This document shows, piece by piece, positions 22,768 to 33,290 of a stretch of DNA of 64,000 nt. This DNA comes from Xenopus tropicalis (lineage: Eukaryota > Chordata > Amphibia > Anura > Pipidae), in NCBI RefSeq assembly GCF_000004195.4, contig NC_030678.2, positions 150,592,047 to 150,656,046 of the forward strand. Reading direction: 5' to 3'. A program made the translations under genes and the position numbers. The first letter of the stretch is position 1. Every line of letters starts with the position of its first letter. The notes beneath the pieces were generated by a model. It did no database searches and had not been told where the DNA came from. It saw only the letters and a list, made by a program, of their open reading frames with translations.

Positions 22768-25203
22768 CTAAAATAAAAAGTAAATGTCTGTTACAATTTA
22801 TCATACAAGACTTCAGAACTTTTCAAACTATTTCAGTATCGTTGCAAATAAAAAGAAAATGAATCGTGAATGCTATAAATTAAATTTTACCCAGATTAAA
22901 ACCAGCACCTGAGGGGATTGGACTTTGAAAACATGAACATTTCACAGTAACTATAAAGCATTACACAATTAGTGATCTATTTATGACAAGCAGGAAATAT
23001 TGAAGCCACCTGCCATGTTAACAAGGGACTATATTATTTGCTTCCTTCTAATGAGAGTACAATGAATTATTCATATGATATGGTTTCTGGCAGGATAACT
23101 ACACATACAACAGTACAATAAAGATGAGATCCCATAGCGATGGTATGCAGCTCTTAAACTATCTTACTAATAGCATCTATAATCATTTCCATCATGCAAT
23201 GAATTAAAAGAGACCTAACAGTAAGTTAAAAGGCTGCCGTGGGCACATTTGGAGCCCCAAATAGATGAATGAGGGGCTAAAGCATATTTCCCAGTTGTCT
23301 CTTCAGCCCAGAGGTTTCATTCAATCCTGTGTGCCTGTCCCATATACATTCACGTAATAGAAATAGCTGAAACCTCATGTTTGGTTGGCTACTGTCCTTA
23401 AAATATGGCCTTTCAACAAAGCAAAAAATAGATACATTCTAACAAGTAACTTTTTGATTGGTGGTTCTATCTCCAGAGCAGGGGCGCATCTGCCATAAGG
23501 TAAGTTGAGAAACTCGCCTCAGGCAGCAGTGCCTGGTAAGTTACCAGGGGCGTCAAAAATCCGCTCCTGGTAACTTAAAGAGCCCAAATTCCGGTACCTC
23601 CCTCCCAGTGGGGACTGAAACATCATGTTGTCATCCCTTCATATCTTAATAATGATACAGAATTTAAGAAATGCAGAAAAATATATTTTACAAATCTTAT
23701 GCAATTATTGGACTTATAATATTTTTTCACGATATTTACATGAAAGCAAAAAACAAACAAAACCTCTGTACATCTGAGTGATGAAAAAGTGAATACAGTT
23801 TATAAAGGCTATTTTAGCCAAGCTAAGCAGCACGCATGTGTATGAAATAAGGCCAGGGAGAACTCTGAAAAGACATAATGAGGTACCAGAGAATTATGGA
23901 GTAATTGTGTGTGGAAATAGGAGGGCTTTCATGACTTGTAAAAATGAAAAGCTCCAGGCTGGTACCGTCTGTTCCCACTGAAGTAAGTAAGGTGTTATGA
24001 GCTCAATTTGCAAACCCTTCAAGTACTTTTAATAAAGGAAACTGTGCAAAATGGTATCTCAATAAATAAATTAATTATCCTAAAATGATTAACGAGCAAG
24101 AAGAAATAACACAAGGAAATGGCAAAACAACTGAATAACAAACTCCTGCCTTTCTGCTCATTTCCTGCTAGGATGTGCTCAGGCACTAAACAGTGGGTGT
24201 GTTTGTATGAACAAGCAATATGTCAAACCGTGGTTCTTTAATAACTTTTTAAAGAGGAAATGTACCAAATAAAGAAGTAACCAGTACCAGTTTTTATCCT
24301 TTAACCAAAGGGCCAAACATGTTGTAAACTGAACTTTAATTATTTGCATTTATGCCACATTTTCTAAAACAAACTTTCTTCCCTTCTTATTGGCATCAAG
24401 TATTATTTTTAACAGAAGAGCCAGTAAAATACTGGCCTGGTGGAAACTTTTTGATATTTATTGCCTATTAGGTGTCAGATAACAGTCACGCAAGTGTCTG
24501 TTACGATGAGAGATTACTGAATTTGTTTATACAGCAACTGTGGGGGGGGGGTTATTAAGAGAACTATGGAGTGGGCGCAAAACTATACTACTTTGGCATA
24601 CAGGGCAATTACTGTTCTTTTGACCTTGGTCGTACAGCGACTAATGGCGCATTTCTCGAATGCCTACGTTACCACCCAACACCTGTCCCCAACAAATATA
24701 CATGACCTCATTTTTAAATAGCACAAAACTAATCATTTAGTCGTGCTTTTTGGAGAATGAACTGTGACCAGATTCCGTAGCCCTAAAGACAGTGTACAGC
24801 TATTGATGTTACTATGCAATAACAAAGGGGTTACTTTGATCAAAGATTTTAAGAGTTATCCAATACTATTGCTTTACTACTAGTATGGCTATAGCAAACA
24901 AGAGGGGTCAATTACAGGGATCACAAACAGAAGAGCACTAAGTGGAACCCATCATGGCGGCAGTGCTAACGAAAGACAGCGAGACAAGTATTTATGGGGG
25001 AACTTTTTTTAAGTGCAGAACACAAAGTACATAGCAGATTGTGTCTCTTTTTTGCACTTTGCACCCTGCGCTGCACTATTAATCTTATCAAACCTATTAT
25101 CAATCTTATCAAGATATAAAACAGGCTTGCTACAATTTTTTTTACAAATTTTTCAGTTACAATAATTAATATATTCTACAATTAGTTTAGTTAATTTCAC
25201 TAC
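22768..25203 (-). other. cog6: cog6 intron 3
   Basis: 2.4 kb, A/T-rich. I see a small repeat-like stretch around 23484-23600 ('caggggcgcatctgccat') and a G-run near 24543. Nothing coding. Confidence 0.75.
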
Positions 25204-25275
25204 CTTCAAACGACTGGTCATGTCCTGACAGCAGCTGCTCATGGCTTGTACATCTTCGTTTATGTTTTCAAGTTC
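25204..25275 (-). CDS. cog6: COG6 exon 3
   Basis: 72 bp, exactly 24 codons. The acceptor AG is at 25277-25276 and the donor GTAGTG from 25203. The translation [20 protein letters not shown] then SRLK matches the vertebrate protein, including the adjacent Cys pair. Phase 0 at both ends. Confidence 0.94.
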
Positions 25276-27711
25276 CTGTAAAATAAATAAGGTAATTTAA
25301 TTTGATTGTACAGATCTATTTTACCTCACTCACCCTTCAGTTTTCATTCCAAGCAAAAAGGCACCTTAGGTATGGTTTTATTATATACACCTGCCACATG
25401 ATGCTGTCATCCACTAGGACTCTTTTACTAACACTGATTACTGATTGCAACAGTGTAGTAAACCAAAGAATCAATTACCTTTGATCAGTCTTCTGCGGGC
25501 GGACTTATAAGAGTAAATGGGATGCTACAATAGTGCAGATTTGCCCAGTGTTAATAGGCTAGTAGGCTATAGACCTATATATTAGGCCTATCTTAATCAC
25601 AGGGGAAGTGGCTGCAAGAGCTTATAGTAAGGCAAGCAAAAGTTTGTTAGCGTGAATTAATCACTGAGCATGGCAAAGGACTAATTATACATAGTATTTA
25701 CTGCTTGGAATTATTCTTAAAAATCCTTTGGTGAAGAAATTGATTTAGATGACTGGATTTTTATTAATTTGATTAATATATTTTCCCCTGTGCTGTAAGA
25801 AGGTTGGAAAACTTAAAGGTAACCTTTTAAATCTCCACCAAAGTTTGCAAGAGCACAAGCAAATGGCAACTAATGTAACTCATATAACATAGTGAATAGA
25901 TGGAAAATGATGCAATTGAAAGCTTATATTGAATGAGGGATCAGAGAAAGCTAGAGCACCTGGGCTGTAACCATAGTTTGGATGCAAAATAAAGATGGCA
26001 CTTATATGTTGACTGTCAGAGGGTAAATACCTGGAAGCACTTGAATGTCTAACACTTTTCTCATGTGTACATGTCCCTAGCTTCTCTGGGGCATTACTTT
26101 TCCCCCCAACTTGAACTAACTGCTAATGGCAAATGCAGGTCAAGCCTTTATAAATGGAACCATATGCCTTTTATAGGGTCCCAGTGCTTAATGGAGCAGT
26201 GGCTGGTGAGCCCAAATTAAAAGTCTGCCCTCATTTACTTTGATGATGTACCAATATTGTCCCATAAAAATCTGTATGCAGTGTTAAATAGAGTGGGACA
26301 TGTCCAGAGACAAATGGCAAGCTCTGCAGCATTGAACTGGGTCCTGGACTGTATCTTGACTGTGGTCATTACGAGGGGAGTTAATGCAAATACATACAGA
26401 ACTTTGCTTGATCTAGCTAATCAGTGGACAGCCCGTACAAGACAGAGAAGTAAGAGTAAAAGGGAGCTGCAATGGGCCTAGCATCAACAGTGCCAACTGT
26501 TCCTATTTTAACTTTATGTAGACTAGTATATGGTTTCCTCTTAATGTTATCTGATAGCAGCCTATAGTGACTGGAGTGGTGATGCGCCAGCATCACAAAA
26601 ATAGAGTTAAAGTAATTGCCTGGGTAATTAGTACAGGCCCTTCAAATTTAAAGGACATGTAAAGCCTACATTTTCCTACAATGTTTATCAGTTGGGCACA
26701 TCTCCCCCACCCAAATGGCATCATTTGTTGTACTACATATATCATCTCCCCTTGCCAGCACCATCACATTTTCCTAAAGCAAATAACAGCTTTCACCCGG
26801 TGGCCATTTTTCCTCTGATACATAATCAGTTACATTTAAATCTGCAAACAGCCTACACACACAGACCCTTATTCAGCATACATTTCATCAAGAATGCAGG
26901 CTCACACAGGCACAACTGTCTCTGATAAAAGTTCTGCTTTGTTTGAGCACTGTAATGGTAAAGCTCAGCTCAGGAAAAAAAACTGAAGCAGACAGCTAGA
27001 CCCGAGTTTCTATGGGAATGCCATCTCTTTACTGGCTGCTAGACTGGGGGGTGTGTTTAGTAATCTGAGTTTAGAACAACTGAGCATGTCTGGCAAGCCA
27101 ACAGCCAAAGCAAATTCCTGAGGGAGGGGGCCGAGTGGGTTACAGGAGGAAAAGGAAATCTAAGTGATAAAGGGGATGTTGCAGCCTTACGATTAACCTC
27201 TGGACAACCAGTGTGGCAAGTATTGAAAGATTTCAAAGAGGCTGTTCACTGATTACATTTTTGTGTGTGGGGTTTACATGTCCTTTAAGCTAACGATCAT
27301 TGACTGGATTGTCACAGAGAGTTCCTCATAATCACAAAGTGGACATTTATACAATTAAAAAGCTTCTGCCTTACTTGAACAGAGGCCTGGGTGCAGTAGG
27401 GCCATGTTCCACTTAGGAGTAAACTGCAAAGCTATTGGTACTGACCACAATACTGTCATATATAAGAATTCACACAGGCTGTTAAGGCAACAGTACATCT
27501 GAAATGAAGAAAAGGGCTATTTTTTAATTCTTTAAATAACACAAATACATTTGATAACTGGTCTTGCATTTCTGTCAACAGGAAAGCACAGAAGTTTTCA
27601 GAAACTGAACACTGCTGCAAATGGAATTTCATAAACAGCATAGTGTTAGTTTAGAAACAGTATAAATGAAAGGGTAATGGTAAAAAGTATGAACTGAAAT
27701 TAAACAATTAC
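25276..27711 (-). other. cog6: cog6 intron 2
   Basis: 2.4 kb. It contains a complete TTAA-flanked MITE at 26652-27284. A 74-codon frame at 26257-26481 shows no recognisable domain and is treated as chance. Confidence 0.75.
26652..27284. mobile_element. 633-bp TTAA-flanked MITE, AGGACATGTAAA ends
   Basis: The ends AGGACATGTAAAGCC (left) and TTTACATGTCCT (right) are inverted repeats, each bordered by TTAA (26648-26651 and 27285-27288). The exact TTAA duplication points to the piggyBac or Kolobok group. No transposase frame. Confidence 0.85.
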
Positions 27712-27855
27712 CTCCCGAACTTTTTTGAATATTCCCACAAATTCTTCATTAATAGACAAACTGCGCCGTTCTATATCCCCCCGCAAGTTTCTTCGGCTTC
27801 GCAGGCTGTTTTCAGTAAAAAAAGCAGAAAGTGCTTTAAGAGCTTCCAGCATGTC
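27712..27855 (-). CDS. cog6: COG6 exon 2
   Basis: 144 bp, 48 codons. The acceptor (TGCAG) ends at 27856 and the donor GTAATT begins at 27711. The translation [20 protein letters not shown] continues [20 protein letters not shown], one of the best conserved parts of COG6. Phase 0 at both ends, so it can be joined in frame to either copy of exon 1. Confidence 0.96.
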
Positions 27856-29606
27856 CTGCACAGGCAAAGGGAAAAGAAACACAGTAAGAAAGAATAGAAA
27901 ATATGGCTTATGTAGTTTTCAGAAATTGTTTTTTCCACAGGAAAGTGGCAGTTCTAATACATAAGCTGTGCCAAAAAATATATATATTAACAAATCTAAA
28001 GCAGGAATGTATTGCAATTTTTTGCATAACATAATTACAGGCTATTTTTTACCAGTGCAGGTACCCGGGCATTACAGAGAGGCACATTCCTACCAGTGCA
28101 GGTACCCGGGCATTACAGAGAGGCACATTCCTACCAGTACAGGTACCCGGGCATTACAGAGAGGCACATTCCTACCAGTACAGGTACCCGGGCATTACAG
28201 AGAGGCACATTCCTACCAGTGCAGGTACCCGGGCATTACAGAGAGACACATTCCTACCAGTGCAGGTACCCGGGCATTACAGAGAGACACATTCCTACCA
28301 GTGCAGGTACCCGGGCATTACAGAGAGACACATTCCTACCAGTGCAGGTACCCGGGCATTACAGAGAGGCACATTCCTACCAGTGCAGGTACCCGGGCAT
28401 TACAGAGAGGCACATTCCCACCAGTGCAGGTTCCCGGGCATTACAGAGAGGCACATTCCTACCAGTGCCGGTACCCGGGCATTACAGAGAGGCACATTCC
28501 TACCAGTGCAGGTACCCGGGCATTACAGAGAGGCACATTCCTACCAGTGCAGGTACCCGGGCATTACAGAGAGGCACATTCCTACCAGTGCAGGTACCCG
28601 GGCATTACAGAGAGACACATTCCTACCAGTGCAGGTACCCGGGCATTACAGAGAGGCACATTCCTACCAGTGCAGGTACCCGGGCATTACAGAGAGGCAC
28701 ATTCCTACCAGTGCAGGTACCCGGGCATTACAGAGAGGCACATTCCTACCAGTGCAGGTACCCGGGCATTACAGAGAGGCACATTCCTACCAGTGCAGGT
28801 ACCCGGGCATTACAGAGAGGCACATTCCTACCAGTGCAGGTACCCGGGCATTACAGAGAGGCACATTCCTACCAGTGCAGGTACCCGGGCATTACAGAGA
28901 GGCACATTCCTACCAGTGCAGGTACCCGGGCATTACAGAGAGGCACATTCCTACCAGTGCAGGTACCCGGCAAGAGGCATTCCCAGGCAGTACCGGGCAT
29001 TAAGAGAGGCACATTCCTACCAGTGCAGGTACCCGGGCATTACAGAGAGGCACATTCCTACCAGTGCAGGTACCCGGGCATTACAGAGAGGCACATTCCT
29101 ACCAGTGCAGGTACCCGGGCATTACAGAGAGGCACATTCCTACCAGTGCAGGTACCCGGGCATTACAGAGAGGCACATTCCTACCAGTGCAGGTACCCGG
29201 GCATTACAGAGAGGCACATTCCTACCAGTGCAGGTACCCGGGCATTACAGAGAGGCACATTCCTACCAGTGCAGGTACCCGGGCATTACAGAGAGGCACA
29301 TTCCCACCAGTGACGGTACCCGGGCATTACAGAGAGGCACATTCCTACCAGTGCAGGTACCCGGGCATTACAGAGAGGCACATTCCTACCAGTGCAGGTA
29401 CCCGGGCATTACAGAGAGGCACATTCCTACCAGTGCCGGTACCCGGGCATTACAGAGAGGCACATTCCCACCAGTGCAGGTACCCGGGCATTACAGAGAG
29501 GCACATTCCTACCAGTGCAGGTACCCGGGCATTACAGAGAGGCACATTCCTACCAGTCACATGCATTCCTGCCAAGTTTCACACCCGGTACACATGCAGT
29601 CATTAC
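27856..29606 (-). other. cog6: cog6 intron 1 (from the proximal exon 1)
   Basis: 1.75 kb, of which about 1.5 kb is the 41-bp minisatellite. If the distal exon 1 copy (38424-38549) is used instead, intron 1 is about 10.6 kb and includes the proximal exon 1 and the whole CR1 element. Confidence 0.8.
28050..29557 (+). repeat. 41-bp minisatellite, array A (~37 copies)
   Basis: A head-to-tail repeat of a 41-bp unit that begins CGGGCATTACAGAGAGGCAC and ends with ATTCCTACCAGTGCAGGTACC. Copies differ by a few point variants: 'gagacac' for 'gaggcac', 'cccacc' for 'cctacc', 'gccgg' for 'gcagg', 'gtacag' for 'gtgcag'. One irregular stretch lies at about 28969-29008. The unit has no stop in any plus frame, and 41 is not a multiple of 3, so all three plus frames stay open and read the same 41-residue cycle; this is a property of the repeat, not a gene. 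It ends 49 bp from the cog6 exon 1 donor. Confidence 0.97.
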
Positions 29607-29732
29607 CTTGTCATTATCCAGGCGGGTTTCCAGAATCTTGTTCAGCTTCCTGGAGAGAGGATTGGTGCTCTGAACAGCGGCTGGCGTAGTGGAAATTGTA
29701 GGTCCCCCTCCGTTCAGCTCTACATCTGCCAT
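29607..29732 (-). CDS. cog6: COG6 exon 1, proximal copy (start of COG6)
   Basis: COG6 is a lobe B subunit of the conserved oligomeric Golgi complex, a peripheral Golgi tether needed for retrograde intra-Golgi vesicle traffic and normal glycosylation. The 126-bp coding part gives 42 residues: a poorly conserved start (MADVELNGGGPTIS) followed by NPLSRKLNKILETRLDNDK, which is nearly invariant in vertebrates. The start codon lies in a good context (A at -3, G at +4). The donor GTAATG begins at 29606, and phase 0 joins directly to exon 2. This copy is the nearer of two identical first exons, so it would give the shorter intron. Confidence 0.94.
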
Positions 29733-29960
29733 GTTCCCGGTATATGGTACAAATCAGCTACTTTCTTTGTAATGTTTATATTCCTGTGAAACGCAGAATG
29801 AAACCGAAATCGTGCTTCCGGGTGAGCAGCCAATCAGCTGCCAGGACACGTCACCAGCGGTGAAGTGTCTGAATTAGTAGTTGGAATTTACTTTGAGGAG
29901 GTTGTGATGTCATAGCCATGTGACCAAGATGTGGGCGGGAGGATGTGATGTCTGCTAGAG
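29733..29960 (-). promoter_or_regulatory. cog6: cog6 proximal promoter / 5' UTR
   Basis: DNA immediately upstream of the start codon on the minus strand. It contains a CCAAT box (29830-29834 on the plus strand), a TGACGTG motif on the minus strand (29847-29853; a core resembling CRE/ATF6-type sites), and TGATGTCA at 29905-29912. No TATA box is evident. A housekeeping TATA-less promoter is likely; the transcription start cannot be set from sequence. Confidence 0.5.
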
Positions 29961-30500
29961 GCGTGTCCGTACAGGGAATGCCGTGCTGCACAGTATTGGA
30001 GTGCACTGTGATGAATAGCAGCTTGATCTCTAGGGCTATTGTGTATGGCAGTGACAGTCTGCTGGGCAGTGTAGTCTCATTTTTACAGGTCGGGGGCTGG
30101 GGGCTGGGGCACAGTGTTATAGGACAAGACTGCAGGGGCGAAGTGTAATAGGCAAAGCACTGCTGGGGGAAGGACTGCTGGGGGGCTGCAGTGTAATATG
30201 CTAAGGACTTCTTTGGTAGGCTGTTGTACTATGTACAATCTTCTTGGGGTGCAGTTTGTTACATGTAATTGTAATTTGTATGGTACAGAACAGCTGGGGA
30301 GCCATAGAACATAGGAAGTTCTGGTGATGCTCTGTAATATAAATAGGACTTCTTCTCTTGATATTTTTGATGGAAAAATAGACACAAATAAAAAATGATA
30401 CAAAATCAAAGTGTAAGCACCTGTAATTGCAAGTTGAAATTGAGCTGGGGGTAAGGGTGGTGTGCTGTCTAAGGGTGGTTACCTTTAATTTAACTCATTA

Positions 30501-30600
30501 GGGCACATTTACAAAAGCACGAATGCACGAGCATTCATGCGAACGCTCCAAGCGTATTTTCGCCGATTTTTTCGGGCGTCCGCGCAACTTTTTCATACGG
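30501..30600. mobile_element. truncated Harbinger-like MITE (cut by the duplication)
   Basis: It starts GGGCACATTTACAAAAGCAC after TTA, exactly as the full element at 39332-39662 does. It is cut after about 100 bp where minisatellite array B begins, so the edge of the segmental duplication lies inside this MITE. Confidence 0.85.
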
Positions 30601-31374
30601 CACATTCCTACCAGTGCAGGTACCCGGGCATTACAGAGAGGCACATTCCTACCAGTACAGGTACCCGGGCATTACAGAGAGGCACATTCCTACCAGTGCA
30701 GGTACCCGGGCATTACAGAGAGACACATTCCTACCAGTGCAGGTACCCGGGCATTACAGAGAGACACATTCCTACCAGTGCAGGTACCCGGGCATTACAG
30801 AGAGACACATTCCTACCAGTGCAGGTACCCGGGCATTACAGAGAGGCACATTCCTACCAGTGCAGGTACCCGGGCATTACAGAGAGGCACATTCCCACCA
30901 GTGCAGGTACCCGGGCATTACAGAGAGGCACATTCCTTCCAGTGCAGGTACCCGGGCATTACAGAGAGGCACATTCCCACCAGTGCAGGTACCCGGGCAT
31001 TACAGAGAGGCACATTCCTACCAGTGCCGGTACCCGGGCATTACAGAGAGGCACATTCCTACCAGTGCAGGTACCCGGGCATTACAGAGAGGCACATTCC
31101 TACCAGTGCAGGTACCCGGGCATTACAGAGAGACACATTCCTACCAGTGCAGGTACCCGGGCATTACAGAGAGACACATTCCTACCAGTGCAGGTACCCG
31201 GGCATTACAGAGAGACACATTCCTACCAGTGCAGGTACCCGGGCATTACAGAGAGGCACATTCCTACCAGTGCAGGTACCCGGGCATTACAGAGAGGCAC
31301 ATTCCCACCAGTGCAGGTACCCGGGCATTACAGAGAGGCACATTCCTACCAGTGCAGGTACCCGGGCATTACAG
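30598..31374 (+). repeat. 41-bp minisatellite, array B (~19 copies)
   Basis: Same unit and orientation as array A. The 'gagacac' variants occur in two groups of three (near 30720, 30761, 30802 and again near 31130, 31171, 31212), exactly 410 bp or 10 units apart, which shows a higher-order repeat. The array is interrupted by the CR1 element and resumes in phase at 37449. Confidence 0.96.
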
Positions 31375-33224
31375 CAGACTTTTGGCTGTTTGGTTTGAAC
31401 CTCAATAAGTTTCTGACTGCACAGCGAGTTTGGGAGCTGCTAGCGAGTCTTGCATGTAATTTAAAGTGTTGCATGTAGATTAAGTGTATAGTAGGCGTTA
31501 AAAACAAAAAAGGCACTTGGGGTTTACTGTGCATGCTGGGAGTGCTGGCTGAAAGAAGGAAGTAAGTGCAATTAACTAACTGCTGTGTGACTTGTAAGGG
31601 CTACCTGGCTGATTGAGCATACTAATTAAGGGGGTGGAGTAAATCTGGTAAATTCTCAGCAGACTTTTGGCTGTTTGGTTTGAACCTCAATAAGTTTCTG
31701 ACTGCACAGCGAGTTTGGGAGCTGCTAGCGAGTCTTGCATGTAATTTAAAGTGTTGCATGTAGATTAAGTGTATAGTAGGCGTTAAAAACAAAAAAGGCA
31801 CTTGGGGTTTACTGTGCATGCTGGGAGTGCTGGCTGAAAGAAGGAAGTAAGTGCAATTAACTAACTGCTGTGTGACTTGTAAGGGCTACCTGGCTGATTG
31901 AGCATACTAATTAAGGGGGTGGAGTAAATCTGGTAAATTCTCAGCAGACTTTTGGCTGTTTGGTTTGAACCTCAATAAGTTTCTGACTGCACAGCGAGTT
32001 TGGGAGCTGCTAGCGAGTCTTGCATGTAATTTAAAGTGTTGCATGTAGATTAAGTGTATAGTAGGCGTTAAAAACAAAAAAGGCACTTGGGGTTTACTGT
32101 GCATGCTGGGAGTGCTGGCTGAAAGAAGGAAGTAAGTGCAATTAACTAACTGCTGTGTGACTTGTAAGGGCTACCTGGCTGATTGAGCATACTAATTAAG
32201 GGGGTGGAGTAAATCTGGTAAATTCTCAGCAGACTTTTGGCTGTTTGGTTTGAACCTCAATAAGTTTCTGACTGCACAGCGAGTTTGGGAGCTGCTAGCG
32301 AGTCTTGCATGTAATTTAAAGTGTTGCATGTAGATTAAGTGTATAGTAGGCGTTAAAAACAAAAAAGGCACTTGGGGTTTACTGTGCATGCTGGGAGTGC
32401 TGGCTGAAAGAAGGAAGTAAGTGCAATTAACTAACTGCTGTGTGACTTGTAAGGGCTACCTGGCTGATTGAGCATACTAATTAAGGGGGTGGAGTAAATC
32501 TGGTAAATTCTCAGCAGACTTTTGGCTGTTTGGTTTGAACCTCAATAAGTTTCTGACTGCACAGCGAGTTTGGGAGCTGCTAGCGAGTCTTGCATGTAAT
32601 TTAAAGTGTTGCATGTAGATTAAGTGTATAGTAGGCGTTAAAAACAAAAAAGGCACTTGGGGTTTACTGTGCATGCTGGGAGTGCTGGCTGAAAGAAGGA
32701 AGTAAGTGCAATTAACTAACTGCTGTGTGACTTGTAAGGGCTACCTGGCTGATTGAGCATACTAATTAAGGGGGTGGAGTAAATCTGGTAAATTCTCAGC
32801 AGACTTTTGGCTGTTTGGTTTGAACCTCAATAAGTTTCTGACTGCACAGCGAGTTTGGGAGCTGCTAGCGAGTCTTGCATGTAATTTAAAGTGTTGCATG
32901 TAGATTAAGTGTATAGTAGGCGTTAAAAACAAAAAAGGCACTTGGGGTTTACTGTGCATGCTGGGAGTGCTGGCTGAAAGAAGGAAGTAAGTGCAATTAA
33001 CTAACTGCTGTGTGACTTGTAAGGGCTACCTGGCTGATTGAGCATACTAATTAAGGGGGTGGAGTAAATCTGGTAAATTCTCAGCAGACTTTTGGCTGTT
33101 TGGTTTGAACCTCAATAAGTTTCTGACTGCACAGCGAGTTTGGGAGCTGCTAGCGAGTCTTGCATGTAATTTAAAGTGTTGCATGTAGATTAAGTGTATA
33201 GTAGGCGTTAAAAACAAAAAAGGC
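31375..33224 (+). repeat. 285-bp tandem monomers forming the CR1 5' region (6.5 copies)
   Basis: Each unit begins CAGACTTTTGGCTGTTTGG; starts are at 31375, 31660, 31945, 32230, 32515, 32800 and 33085. The last copy is cut at about 140 bp and runs into the ORF1 leader. The full copies appear identical to each other. By analogy with mouse L1 monomers these may be promoter units; the function is inference. Confidence 0.95.
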
Positions 33225-33290
33225 GTTTGAAACTTAAAAGGCACTATACAAGGGATTGCACTCGGGAGACTGTAAGTACCCAGTGGCAAT

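Larger units (their letters stand above)
29558..30600. repeat. segmental duplication copy 1 (cog6 exon 1, promoter and upstream DNA)
   Basis: The segment is repeated in direct orientation at 38375-39431, nearly identical. I see one A/G difference near 30085, a (GGGGGCT)n length difference (two units here, four in the other copy, +14 bp), one difference near 30534, and a small cluster of mismatches in the last 25 bp. It joins directly to minisatellite array B with only a 'ggc' microhomology. Confidence 0.95.

Noticed and set aside
26257..26481. A 74-codon plus-strand frame in cog6 intron 2
   Set aside because: No recognisable motif, no splice or promoter context, and a length expected by chance.
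27968..29689. Very long plus-strand open frames (573, 405, 247 and 241 codons) and similar ones at 30523-31478 and 37388-38606
   Set aside because: They are the stop-free 41-bp minisatellite read in three frames, each giving the same 41-residue cycle. They lie antisense to a known exon and have no domain. Repeat by-product, not genes.
31346..33289. A series of 62- to 80-codon minus-strand frames repeating every 285 bp
   Set aside because: They are the same stretch of the CR1 5' monomer read backwards in each copy; no conserved protein features.
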